DNA from: Amycolatopsis benzoatilytica AK 16/65
Lineage (GTDB): Bacteria; Actinomycetota; Actinomycetes; Mycobacteriales; Pseudonocardiaceae
Direction: 5' to 3'
Assembly (NCBI RefSeq): GCF_000383915.1
Contig: NZ_KB912942.1
Location: forward strand, 7,382,388-7,446,387
Length of the DNA stretch: 64,000 bases
Shown: positions 51,487 through 59,992 of the stretch, one piece after another
Position numbering within the stretch: the stretch's first letter is position 1
How the letters are laid out: each line of letters starts with the position of its first letter
Position numbers and translations under genes: made by a program
Notes under the pieces: model-generated
Seen by the model: the letters and a program-made list of their open reading frames with translations, nothing else
Database searches by the model: none
What the model was told of the DNA's origin: nothing

Positions 51487-52677
51487 ATGTGGTTGCCAGG
51501 AAAAGCCAGGCGGGTGCCCGCCTTGGTGTTCGCCGTCAGCGCGATAGTGCTCGTCGCGTTCGCAGCAGCTGCCGTCAGCACCTTCAATCAGGTCGACCTG
51601 CAGGTCTACCGCTTCGGCGCGGACGCAGTCCTCGGTGGTGGGGACCTTTACGGCACTCTCCCCGCCACGACAGCGGGTTCCATGCTGCCGTTCATCTACC
51701 CGCCGTTCGCCGCGATTCTCTTCTCTTCCTTGGCGCTCCCGCCGCTGTCTGTCGCGTCCATTTTGCTGGATTTTGTCTCCGTCGCGTCGCTCTGGGCCGT
51801 CCTGTACGCCGCAGTCCGCCGCCTGTGGCAGGGCTGGGATCGTTGCACCGCGGCAGTGACGGCGTCCGCGTTCACCGTTGTGGCGCTTGCCTTCGAGCCG
51901 GTACGCACGACCATTTCTTTCGGGCAGATCAACCTTGTGCTGATGGCGCTGGTCGCAGTCGATTGCCTCGCTCCCAACCCGCGCTGGCCGCGCGGAGTGC
52001 TCGTCGGCCTGGCCGCCGCGATCAAGGTGACTCCGGCGGGGTTCTTGCTGTTCTTCTTGCTCGCCAAGGATTTCCGCGCCACGCGAAACGCCCTGCTCGC
52101 CGGTGCCGGAGCGACGTCGCTCGGTTTCCTGGTGGCCCCGCGCGCCTCCGTCGAGTACTTCTTCGGCGGCGGCCTCACCAGCGCCGGCGGCTTCAGCGGC
52201 TCGCCCTACGCGACCAACCAGACCATCGAAGGCGCGCTTAACCGTCTCGCCCTGCCGCGCTACACCCACGACCTGCTATGGCTGGCTCTGTCCGCGTTCG
52301 TCCTGATCGCCGCCGTGATCGTCATGCGGCGCGTCGACGGCCCGCTCGCCTTCGTCGTCAACGCGACGGCCGTGCTTGTCCTGTCCCCGATTTCCTGGTC
52401 GCACCACTGGGTTTGGGCGGTGCCCGCAACGCTCATCCTCGCCGCCCGGGTCCGCACCCGCTATGGCGCCGCGGCGTTGATCGCGGGTGCCGCGGTCTTC
52501 ATCGCCGCGCCGCACACCTTCCTGCCCTCTAGCGGGATGAGGGAACTCGCATGGGTACCGTGGCAGCACCTCGTCGGCGACTCCTATGTCATTCTCGCCT
52601 TGGGTTTCCTTGCGTGGCAACTGTTCACGCCGCAACTCGCCCGTTCCCCGGTGGAAGAACCAGTCTGCGTCGGTTAG
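51487..52677 (+). CDS. GT87-type polyprenol-phosphate-dependent glycosyltransferase
   Basis: 396 residues with about ten membrane helices. The family pattern (DUF2029/GT87, including mycobacterial PimE-like alpha-1,2-mannosyltransferases) appears as FNQVDLQVYRFGADAVLGGGDLYG with the catalytic-type Asp in the first loop, MLPFIYPPFAAILFSSLALP, SFGQINLVLMALVAVD, AAIKVTPAGFLLFFL and SPISWSHHWVWAVPATL. It probably adds mannose or arabinose to a periplasmic lipoglycan. ATG 51487 starts just before the first helix, with TACCAT 9 nt upstream. The 3' end overlaps the convergent methyltransferase gene by 4 nt. Confidence 0.88.
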   Translation: MWLPGKARRVPALVFAVSAIVLVAFAAAAVSTFNQVDLQVYRFGADAVLGGGDLYGTLPATTAGSMLPFIYPPFAAILFSSLALPPLSVASILLDFVSVASLWAVLYAAVRRLWQGWDRCTAAVTASAFTVVALAFEPVRTTISFGQINLVLMALVAVDCLAPNPRWPRGVLVGLAAAIKVTPAGFLLFFLLAKDFRATRNALLAGAGATSLGFLVAPRASVEYFFGGGLTSAGGFSGSPYATNQTIEGALNRLALPRYTHDLLWLALSAFVLIAAVIVMRRVDGPLAFVVNATAVLVLSPISWSHHWVWAVPATLILAARVRTRYGAAALIAGAAVFIAAPHTFLPSSGMRELAWVPWQHLVGDSYVILALGFLAWQLFTPQLARSPVEEPVCVG

Positions 52678-53486
52678 CCGGAGCCGGGCCAGACCAGCGT
52701 CACCAGATCCCGGCCGGAAGACCCAAGATCTGGTGGCACCGCGGGATCCACGCCCATCTCCAGCAATGCCTGTTCGACGTCCCCGGCCGCGGACAACGGC
52801 AAGCACAATCGCCGCCGGGCGACGTCGACCAAGGTCGTGAACTTCGCGTACTCGGGCTCCGGCGGCCGTTGCCACGCCACGACTTGCGGCTCGATTCCCA
52901 CTTCCGCGAGCGCCGCGAGACAGTCCTCGACCGTCGGTCCGGTCGGCCGTGCGATGCCGTGAAACCGTTGCCACAACGGATTTAGCTCGGTCAACGGATG
53001 CCGCGCGGCCAGCTCGACCACGACTCGCCGGCGCGCGGCCGCCGTCAGTGCTGCCGCGAACGGCGCGAGGTCGGGAACGTTGTAGACCACATTCCCGCAC
53101 ACCACGACGTCCGCCGTGCCAGCCTCCGCGGCGAGGTCGGGCCACCGGCCGGACAACAGCCGATGCTCCACCCCCGCCGCCCGTTCGGCGAACGCGGCGA
53201 GCAATTCGTCGTCGGTGTCCAGCGCCGTCACCGCGGTGACCTTCGACCGGCTGACCAGGGGCAGGCTCGCCGCCCCGGCCGCCGCGCCGATGTCGAGCAC
53301 GGTTCCCGGTTCCCGCAACGCCTCGACGGCAAGCCGATGCGTCGCTCCGATCGGATCGGCGATCTGCCGGTCCGCCCGCCGCCGGAACACCTCGCGCGGC
53401 AGCACCCACGGCGATTCCGGCGGATCGATGGTGGCCGGGATCGCCCAGCTGGCCAGGAGATCCCGCCACCGCTGCAAAGCCGTCAT
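52674..53486 (-). CDS. SAM-dependent methyltransferase
   Basis: 270 residues, class I Rossmann methyltransferase. GTVLDIGAAAGAASLPL is motif I, VTALDTDDELLAAF motif II and ADVVVCGNVVYNVPDLAPFAAALTAAARRRVVVEL motifs IV-V. The motif I GAAAGAAS variant and the length resemble uncharacterised class I enzymes; the acceptor is unknown. ATG 53486 overlaps the GMC oxidoreductase stop by 4 nt, which implies co-translation and possibly a shared pathway. Confidence 0.87.
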   Translation of the reverse strand: MTALQRWRDLLASWAIPATIDPPESPWVLPREVFRRRADRQIADPIGATHRLAVEALREPGTVLDIGAAAGAASLPLVSRSKVTAVTALDTDDELLAAFAERAAGVEHRLLSGRWPDLAAEAGTADVVVCGNVVYNVPDLAPFAAALTAAARRRVVVELAARHPLTELNPLWQRFHGIARPTGPTVEDCLAALAEVGIEPQVVAWQRPPEPEYAKFTTLVDVARRRLCLPLSAAGDVEQALLEMGVDPAVPPDLGSSGRDLVTLVWPGSG

Positions 53487-55075
53487 GCTGCCGTCGAGCG
53501 CCCGAGAATCAGGTCAGCCGCCTTCTCCGCCACCATGATCGTCGGCGCGTTGGTGTTCCCGCGCGGCACCACCGGCATCACCGACGCGTCCACCACACGC
53601 AGGCCGTCGACGCCGCGGACGCGCAGCTCCGGGTCGACCACCGCGTGCTCGCCGCTGCCCATCGCGCAGGTGCCGACCGGGTGGTAGAGCGTCTGGGTGT
53701 TCTCGCGGATGTGCTCGGTGAGCGCCTCATCCGACAGCTCGTGCGTCGCCGGGAGGAACGGCCGGTCCAGGAACTTCGTCAGCGGACCCGAGCGGCCGAT
53801 CTCGATCAGTGACCGCAGTGCCGAGCGCATCGCTTCGAGGTCGGCCGGTTCGGAGTAGTAGCCGGGGTCGATTTCCGGCTTCCACGCCGGATTCGCCGAC
53901 TTCAACCGCAGCTGGCCGCGGCTGGCCACGTCGACCAGGGTGGCCGCGGACGTGAACCCCGAGCAGTCCGGTTCGCGCAGTCCGTTGTCGTAGAACAACG
54001 TCGGAGCCACGTGGATCTGCATGTCCGGCGCGGGCAGTCCGTCCCGCGTCGAATAGAACGCCCCGGCCTCGCCGATGTTCGACGCGAGCGGCCCGCGCCT
54101 GGTCAGCTGGTAGCGCAGGAGGCCGGCCGGCGTCGCGCCGTCGGTCAGGTCGGTGGTGCCCTTGGTCGACCAGATCACGCCGACCGCCGGGTGGTCGTGC
54201 AGATTCCCGCCGACGCCGGGCGACGCGGCGACCACGTCGATGCCCAGCTCGCGCAGGTGCTCGGCCGGTCCGACGCCGGACAGCATCAGCAGCTGGGGCG
54301 AGTTGATCGCGCCGCCGGAGAGCAGCACCTCGGCGTCCGCGCGGACGGTTCGCTCGACTCCCTTGTCCAGGTAGGAAACCCCGACCGCGCGAGTGCCCTC
54401 GAAGACGATCCCGGTGGCTTGCGCGTGCGTCCGGACGGTCAGGTTCGGCCGTTCCAGCGCCGGCCGGAGGTAGGCATCCGCCGTTGACCAGCGTCGGCCG
54501 CGCTTGCAGGTGACCTGGTAGAGCCCGGCCCCCTCCTGAGACTCGCCGTTGAAGTCGTCGGTGTGCTTCAGGCCCCAGGCGACCGCGTTGTCCACCCAGG
54601 CGTGCGACAGCTCGTGGGTGAACCGCCGGTCCTCGACGTGCAGCGGACCGTCCGTGCCGTGCAGCGGGCCGCCGAAGCGCTGGTTGCCCTCGGCGCGCTT
54701 GAAGTAGGGCAGCACGTCGTCCCAGCCCCAGCCGGTTGCCCCGTGCGCATCGCGCCAGCCGTCGTAGTCGGCGCGGTTGCCGCGGATGTAGATCATCGCG
54801 TTGATCGACGAGCAGCCGCCGAGCATCCGCCCGCGCGGCCAGTACGCCGGCTTGCCGGTGTGCTTCTGCTCGACGGTCTCGTAGTTCCAGTCCCACTTGG
54901 TCTTGAACAGCGAGGAGAACGCGGCCGGGATGTGGATCTCGTCCGCGGTGTCCTCGCCGCCCGCCTCGAGCAGCAGCACCCGCGCCGCCGGATCCGCGCT
55001 GAGCCGGTTCGCGAGAACGCAGCCCGCGCTGCCCGCGCCGACGATGACGTAGTCGAAGGAGTCCTGCACGGCCAC
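53483..55075 (-). CDS. GMC-family oxidoreductase (choline dehydrogenase-like)
   Basis: 530-residue FAD enzyme of the glucose-methanol-choline family. FDYVIVGAGSAGCVLANRLSADP and LLLEAGGED bind FAD; RGRMLGGCSSINAMIYIRGNRADYDGW is GMC signature 1 and LSGGAINSPQLLMLSGVGP signature 2; HPVGTCAMG and VPRGNTNAPTIMVAEKAADLI hold the catalytic residues. It oxidises an alcohol to an aldehyde; choline is possible but no betaine-aldehyde dehydrogenase is adjacent. GTG 55075 has GGGAGG 4 nt upstream. Together with the methyltransferase it forms a two-gene operon divergent from purS. Confidence 0.92.
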   Translation of the reverse strand: MAVQDSFDYVIVGAGSAGCVLANRLSADPAARVLLLEAGGEDTADEIHIPAAFSSLFKTKWDWNYETVEQKHTGKPAYWPRGRMLGGCSSINAMIYIRGNRADYDGWRDAHGATGWGWDDVLPYFKRAEGNQRFGGPLHGTDGPLHVEDRRFTHELSHAWVDNAVAWGLKHTDDFNGESQEGAGLYQVTCKRGRRWSTADAYLRPALERPNLTVRTHAQATGIVFEGTRAVGVSYLDKGVERTVRADAEVLLSGGAINSPQLLMLSGVGPAEHLRELGIDVVAASPGVGGNLHDHPAVGVIWSTKGTTDLTDGATPAGLLRYQLTRRGPLASNIGEAGAFYSTRDGLPAPDMQIHVAPTLFYDNGLREPDCSGFTSAATLVDVASRGQLRLKSANPAWKPEIDPGYYSEPADLEAMRSALRSLIEIGRSGPLTKFLDRPFLPATHELSDEALTEHIRENTQTLYHPVGTCAMGSGEHAVVDPELRVRGVDGLRVVDASVMPVVPRGNTNAPTIMVAEKAADLILGRSTAA

Positions 55076-55274
55076 GCTGCCTCCCGAGGTTGTTGACCAC
55101 CTGTCAACTACACATCATGGCGCAGGTCACCCTACGCGCAAGTCCGCCGGGAAGCCGACCTCGCGCGACCGGGTGGCTCAGGTCTCGCCGCGGGCACCGG
55201 TCTGTCCGCCGCCCGGCCCCGTGAAGTACCCTGCTACTGCACCCACGACCTGCAGAAATAAGGAGCAGCCAGCC

Positions 55275-55514
55275 GTGGCTCGAGTCGTTGTCGACGTCAT
55301 GCCCAAACCCGAGATCCTCGACCCGCAGGGCCAGGCGGTGGCGCGCGCGCTGCCGCGGCTGGGCTTCGCCGGGGTCGCCGACGTGCGCCAGGGGCGGCAC
55401 TTCGAACTCGAGGTCGACGACGACGTCGATGACGAGACGCTGGCCAAGATGGCCGAAGGCTTCCTCGCCAACCCGGTGATCGAGCAATGGACGATCCGGC
55501 GGGTGGAGGCGTGA
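55275..55514 (+). CDS. purS: Phosphoribosylformylglycinamidine synthase subunit PurS
   Basis: 79-residue small subunit that bridges PurQ and PurL in the FGAM synthase complex. The protein [45 protein letters not shown]... has the full PurS pattern and length. GTG 55275 has AAGGAG about 9 nt upstream, so this operon uses normal initiation. The stop overlaps the purQ start in GTGA. Confidence 0.95.
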   Translation: MARVVVDVMPKPEILDPQGQAVARALPRLGFAGVADVRQGRHFELEVDDDVDDETLAKMAEGFLANPVIEQWTIRRVEA

Positions 55515-56188
55515 GCGCCCGGATCGGCGTCATCACCTTCCCCGGCACGCTGGACGACGGCGATGCCGCCCGCGCGGTCCGGTACGCCGATGCCGAAGCG
55601 GTTTCGCTGTGGCACGCCGACGCGGACCTCAAGGGCGTCGACGCGGTCGTCGTCCCGGGCGGCTTCTCCTACGGCGACTACCTGCGCGCCGGCGTGATCG
55701 CCCGCTACGCACCGGTGATGACCTCGGTCATCGAGGCGGCCCGCAAGGGAATGCCCGTGCTCGGCATCTGCAACGGCTTCCAGATCCTGTGCGAGGCGGG
55801 CCTGCTGCCGGGCGCGATGATCCGCAACGTCGGCCTGCACTTCGTTTGCCGCGACCAGTGGCTGCGGGTGGACAACAACACCACCGCGTGGACCACGCGG
55901 TACGAACAGGGCGCGGAAATCCTCGTGCCGCTCAAGAACAACGAGGGCTGCTACGTAGCCGACCAGTCCACTTTGGACATGCTGGAGGGCGAGGGCCGGG
56001 TGGCGTTCCGCTACGTCGGCGGCAACCCGAACGGCTCCCGCAACGACATCGCGGGCGTCACCAGCGAGAACGGCCGGGTGGTCGGCCTCATGCCGCACCC
56101 GGAGCACGCGATCGACGCGCTCACCGGCTCGTCCGACGACGGCCTCGGCCTGTTCTACAGCGCGGTTGACGCGCTCGTGAACGCCTGA
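55511..56188 (+). CDS. purQ: Phosphoribosylformylglycinamidine synthase subunit PurQ
   Basis: 225-residue class I glutamine amidotransferase that supplies ammonia to PurL. Triad: nucleophile Cys in [10 protein letters not shown], and His and Glu in MPHPEHAID; the N-terminal [20 protein letters not shown] and [18 protein letters not shown] are typical. The GTG start overlaps the purS stop by 4 nt. purL, the synthetase subunit, is not adjacent but lies 3.8 kb downstream beyond two ABC exporter genes. Confidence 0.97.
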   Translation: MSARIGVITFPGTLDDGDAARAVRYADAEAVSLWHADADLKGVDAVVVPGGFSYGDYLRAGVIARYAPVMTSVIEAARKGMPVLGICNGFQILCEAGLLPGAMIRNVGLHFVCRDQWLRVDNNTTAWTTRYEQGAEILVPLKNNEGCYVADQSTLDMLEGEGRVAFRYVGGNPNGSRNDIAGVTSENGRVVGLMPHPEHAIDALTGSSDDGLGLFYSAVDALVNA

Positions 56189-56199
56189 TCCGCACCAAG

Positions 56200-56253
56200 G
56201 TCCGTGAAGGGCCCCTTGCGGGAATCTGATTCCCGCAAGGGGCCCTTCACGGC
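56200..56253. repeat. Palindromic repeat, copy 5 (perfect arms)
   Basis: Perfect 25-bp arms at 56202-56226 and 56228-56252 around a single T, from CCGTGAAGGGCCCC to GGGCCCTTCACGG, followed by CTTTT. It starts 11 nt after purQ and could terminate purQ transcription. The remaining gap to 56496 has no supported gene. Confidence 0.92.
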
Positions 56254-56383
56254 TTTTACTTGCCGTGGTCGCTGGAAAGCCAGCGGTCCGTGCGCACCCG
56301 TACCAGCACCGCCTGTGAGCGGCGTCGGCCCCAGGCCGGATGCGTCGCTCACGCCAAACGCCGGCTTAACGGCGATCCCGCCC

Positions 56384-56402
56384 GCCTCGGCGGAGCCGAG
56401 GC
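56384..56402. terminator. Small hairpin downstream of the ABC exporter operon
   Basis: GCCTCGGC (56384-56391) and GCCGAGGC (56395-56402), perfect 8-bp arms with GGA loop, 95 nt beyond the exporter stop on the minus strand. No T-run. Confidence 0.35.
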
Positions 56403-56496
56403 AGACAACACCGACCTGACCGCCAACCGGCGTCACCCCCAGGCTCGAAAGATCATCCGCCTGGCGACAATGCCAGATTTCACTCCGGCATCCTCT

Positions 56497-58239
56497 TCAG
56501 CTGGCCGCCGCGACAAGCCGCGCGTACGGACCGTCCGCGGCCAGCAGGTCCTGGTGCGGTCCGAGTTCGGTGATCCGGCCGCCCTCGACCACCGCGACCC
56601 GGTCCGCCGCCGCGGCGGTGTGCAGCCGGTGCGCGATCGCGATCACCGTGCGGCCTTCCAGCACCGCGTTCAGCGACCGCTCCAGCTCCCGCGCCGATCC
56701 GGTGTCCAGCAGCGACGTCGCCTCGTCCAGCACCAGCGTGTGCGGGTCGGCAAGGACTACCCGGGCCAGCGCCAGCTGCTGCGCCAGCCCGGCCGGCACC
56801 GCGTACGCGCCCGACCCCAGCTTGGTGTCCAGCCCGTCCGGCAGCCCAGCCGTCCACTCCGCCGCGCCGGCGGACGCGAGCGCGTCGAGCAGCTCCTGGT
56901 CGGTCCACTCGCGGTCGCCGCGCCGGGCCGGCAGCGCCAGGTTCTCCCGCAGAGTCCCGGAGAACGTGTGGTGTTCCTGGGTCAGCAGGAGCACCTCGCC
57001 GCGCAACACGTCATCCGCCAGCGTCGACACCTCGGTGCCGCCGACGCTGACCGAACCCGATGTCGGCGCCGAGATTCCGGCCAGCAGCCTGCCCAGCGTC
57101 GACTTGCCCGCCCCGGACGGCCCGACGATCGCCAGCCGTTCGCCGCGCGGCACGCTCAGGTCGATGCCGTGCAGCACCTCGCGGTCCTCCGTGTAGCCGA
57201 ACCGCACGTCGCGCACCTCGATGTCGCGCCCGCGTGGCACCGCGGTGACCTTCTCGGTTTCTTCGGCCGGCTGCACGCCGAGCACTCGCCGCGCCGCGGC
57301 CATCGCGACCTGCAGGTCTTCCAGCCAGAACAGTGCTTCGTTCAGCGGCGCGGTCATCGCCTGCGCGTACGCCAGCATCGTGGTGATCGTGCCCAGCCCG
57401 GCCCAGCCTTGCGAGTACGCGAGCAGGCCCAGCAACAGCAGCCCCGCGATCGGCAGCACGTAGCTGACCTCCAGCGACGGCAGCCAGCGCAGCTGCAGCC
57501 AGCGCATCCGGCGCTCGCCCAGCACCGCCTGGTCCAGTGCCCTGTGCCCGGTGCGCAGCCGCCGGTCGGTGAGGCTCAGCGCCTCGGCCGTCCGCGCGCC
57601 TTCCACCGTCTCGTGGGTCACCGACTGCAGATCGCCCCAGCGCGCGAGCATCCACTCCAGTGCCTTCGGGATCCGCCGCTGATACCAGACGTTCACCGGC
57701 AGTAGCACCGGAATCGCCACCAGCAGCGCGAGCGCCAGCAGCGGCGACGTCACGATCATCGCGACCGTCGTGAACAGCACCGTCACGATCGCGATCAGGA
57801 TCTCCGGCGCGGCGAACCGGACCGCGTGGTCCAGCCGGCTGATGTCGCTGGTCGCGCGGCTGAGCAGGTCACCGGTGCCCGCCGCTTCGACGGTGCCGAG
57901 CGGCAGGTCCAGCGCGCTCGTGACGAACCGCTCCCGGGTCTGTGCGAGCACCCGCTCGCCGAACATCCGGCCGCGTAGCCGGGCGGCCTTCTTCGCCAAC
58001 GCCTGCAGCACGAGCACCACTACGAACGCACCCGCCAGCAGGTCCACTCGCGTCGTGGTGCCGTGCCCGACCACGCCGTCCACCAGCTGGCCGAGCAGCT
58101 GCGGCCCGGCCAGCCCGATCACCGTGGCGAGCGAGAACAGCCCGAGCATCAAGGAGAACTCGCGCCGATGTTCGAGCGCGGTACGCCACGCCCAGCGCCG
58201 TACGTCGCGTTTCGACGCCAGCGGAAGCCGCGTCGTCAT
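56497..58239 (-). CDS. ABC exporter half-transporter B (intact P-loop, lost signature)
   Basis: 580 residues: six-helix exporter membrane domain (~25-300) and a nucleotide-binding domain. Walker A GPSGAGKST (373-381), Q-loop Q421, Walker B LVLDEAT with Glu 506 and H-loop His 537 are intact. The signature LSGGQ is replaced by VPAGL at 481-485. It should pair with half-transporter A, encoded just upstream, whose Walker A is lost but whose signature is intact. ATG 58239 overlaps the partner's stop in ATGA. The exported substrate is unknown. Confidence 0.9.
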   Translation of the reverse strand: MTTRLPLASKRDVRRWAWRTALEHRREFSLMLGLFSLATVIGLAGPQLLGQLVDGVVGHGTTTRVDLLAGAFVVVLVLQALAKKAARLRGRMFGERVLAQTRERFVTSALDLPLGTVEAAGTGDLLSRATSDISRLDHAVRFAAPEILIAIVTVLFTTVAMIVTSPLLALALLVAIPVLLPVNVWYQRRIPKALEWMLARWGDLQSVTHETVEGARTAEALSLTDRRLRTGHRALDQAVLGERRMRWLQLRWLPSLEVSYVLPIAGLLLLGLLAYSQGWAGLGTITTMLAYAQAMTAPLNEALFWLEDLQVAMAAARRVLGVQPAEETEKVTAVPRGRDIEVRDVRFGYTEDREVLHGIDLSVPRGERLAIVGPSGAGKSTLGRLLAGISAPTSGSVSVGGTEVSTLADDVLRGEVLLLTQEHHTFSGTLRENLALPARRGDREWTDQELLDALASAGAAEWTAGLPDGLDTKLGSGAYAVPAGLAQQLALARVVLADPHTLVLDEATSLLDTGSARELERSLNAVLEGRTVIAIAHRLHTAAAADRVAVVEGGRITELGPHQDLLAADGPYARLVAAAS

Positions 58240-59870
58240 ACCGTCACCGCCTTCGCGCTTACTACTTCGTCGGCCACATTCCTCCACAGTGGACTCTGGC
58301 TGAACACCACGGTGGTCCGGCCGGTCCGCAGTTCCTTGGCCCGCTGGGTGATCCGGGCCTCGGTATGCGCGTCGACCGCCGAGGTCGGCTCGTCCAGCAG
58401 CAGCACGTCCGCGTCCGTCGCCAGTGCCCGGGCCAGGCTCAGCCGCTGCCGCTGCCCGCCGGACACCTCGCGGCCGCGCTCGCCGATCACCTCGTCGATG
58501 CCCTTGGGCAGCGCCTCGATGATGTCGTCGGCGTCCGCGGCGTGCAGTGCGTCCAGGAGGTCGACGTTCCGTGGATGTTCCGGTGCGAGCTGCTCGCGCA
58601 GCACCCCGGAAAACCACAGGTCCTGGTTGTGCGCGTACACCACCCGGGCGCGCAGTTCGGTCAGCGAAACCCGATCGGCGGGCACTCCGCCGATCAGCAC
58701 CTGCTCGCCTTCGTCCGGATCGGCGAACCGGGCCATTCGCTCGGCGATCGCCTCCGCCTCGGCACCCAGGTCGACCACAGTCAGTTTGCCCGGCGTGACC
58801 CGGATGCCGCTCACCGTGTCCACCAGCTCCAGCGGCCCGTCCGGCAACGGTTGCGGCGACGCCGGCTCCGCCATTTTCGGTTGCAGTGTCAGCAATCCGC
58901 ACACCTTGCGGGCCGCGACCAGACCGGAGCTGAGCGCGCTGATCGCCTCGGTCGTGATGGTCACCGGCACTACCAGGAACGCCGAAACGCCGTAGAAGGC
59001 CACCAGCGAGCCGACACTGATCGTGCCGTCGAGCGCGAGCCGCGCCCCGAGCCAGATGATCGCGACCGTGACCAGGCCGGGCAGCAGCACCTCAGCGGCG
59101 GCGAGCCAGGACTCGCTGCGGCCGACCTCGATACCGGAGCGGCGGACCAGCTGGCTGGCGTCGCGGAACCGGCGCAGGAACCGCCGCTCGCCGCCGACGC
59201 CGCGCAGGATCCGCAGCCCGGACACGATGTCCGCGCCCAGCGCGTTCACGTCGCTCAGGTTCTCCCGCTGGGCGAGCTTGCGCTTTTGCAGCGGAGCCAG
59301 CAGCGGGCCGATGCCGACCATCGCCAGCGGGACGCCCACCAGCGCGATCGTGCCCAGCAGCGGTGAGGTGCCGAGCATCGCGACGCCGATCACCACGAAC
59401 GTGACGATCGATCCGAACGAACGGCCGATGACCTCGAACGCGTTGCCGACCCAGTTCATGTCCGACGAGGTGACCGCGACGACGTTGCCGGTGCTGGCTG
59501 CCTCGCGCAGCGTCGCGCCGAGCCGCGTGGTGTGGTCGGTGACCACGCGCTGCGTCGTGCCCGCGCCGTGCAGCCACAGGCCGTAGGCGGCGAAGTGCAG
59601 TGCGGTGCCGAGCAGCGCCTGCACCACGCCGAGCACGCCCGCGAGCAGCGCCCAGCGCCACAGCGCGGGAGTGTCACCGGCCTCGATGGCGCTGATGCCG
59701 TGGCCGATCACCAGCGGCAGCAGCGCCATTGGCAGCGACCAGCCGGCCCCGGCGAGCGCCGCGCCGAGGGCAAGCCACGGCCGTGCCCGAAGGACCGCCA
59801 GCAGGTACCGCACCGGCGTCGGCCGGGACGGCAGACGGATGTCGGGAAAGGGATATGTGGCGGAAAGCAC
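58236..59870 (-). CDS. ABC exporter half-transporter A (lost P-loop, intact signature)
   Basis: 544 residues: six-helix exporter domain (~20-310) and a nucleotide-binding domain. The position of Walker A reads KLTVVDLGAEAEA (362-374) with no GxxGxGKS. The signature VSGGQRQR (469-476) and Walker B LLLDEPTSAVD (Glu 494) are intact, but the H-loop His is replaced (VVFSQSP, Gln 525). It therefore cannot form an ATP site with its own P-loop. GTG 59870 is chosen as it lies 8 nt behind TACCGT; GTG 59876 is an alternative. It is divergent from purL with a 119-bp shared promoter region. Confidence 0.87.
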   Translation of the reverse strand: MLSATYPFPDIRLPSRPTPVRYLLAVLRARPWLALGAALAGAGWSLPMALLPLVIGHGISAIEAGDTPALWRWALLAGVLGVVQALLGTALHFAAYGLWLHGAGTTQRVVTDHTTRLGATLREAASTGNVVAVTSSDMNWVGNAFEVIGRSFGSIVTFVVIGVAMLGTSPLLGTIALVGVPLAMVGIGPLLAPLQKRKLAQRENLSDVNALGADIVSGLRILRGVGGERRFLRRFRDASQLVRRSGIEVGRSESWLAAAEVLLPGLVTVAIIWLGARLALDGTISVGSLVAFYGVSAFLVVPVTITTEAISALSSGLVAARKVCGLLTLQPKMAEPASPQPLPDGPLELVDTVSGIRVTPGKLTVVDLGAEAEAIAERMARFADPDEGEQVLIGGVPADRVSLTELRARVVYAHNQDLWFSGVLREQLAPEHPRNVDLLDALHAADADDIIEALPKGIDEVIGERGREVSGGQRQRLSLARALATDADVLLLDEPTSAVDAHTEARITQRAKELRTGRTTVVFSQSPLWRNVADEVVSAKAVTV

Positions 59871-59976
59871 GATCACTGACGGTAAGCCGTCCGGTGCGTC
59901 CGGCGCGACTGATTTATCCCCGGTGAACGCCGGGCGGCCGGGGGATGCCACCTGCGGGTGTGACCCGGCCGACACG

Positions 59977-59992
59977 TAGTCTGGAGCCTGTG
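59977..59992 (+). promoter_or_regulatory. purL -10 box and leaderless GTG start
   Basis: TAGTCT (59977-59982), 7 nt, then GTG at 59990; no Shine-Dalgarno sequence. On the opposite strand TACCGT (59884-59879) is the matching candidate -10 for the exporter operon. Confidence 0.6.

Noticed and set aside
56254..56496. Possible gene remnant between repeat copy 5 and the exporter
   Set aside because: All frames give only Arg/Pro-rich short translations; only a small hairpin is supported.
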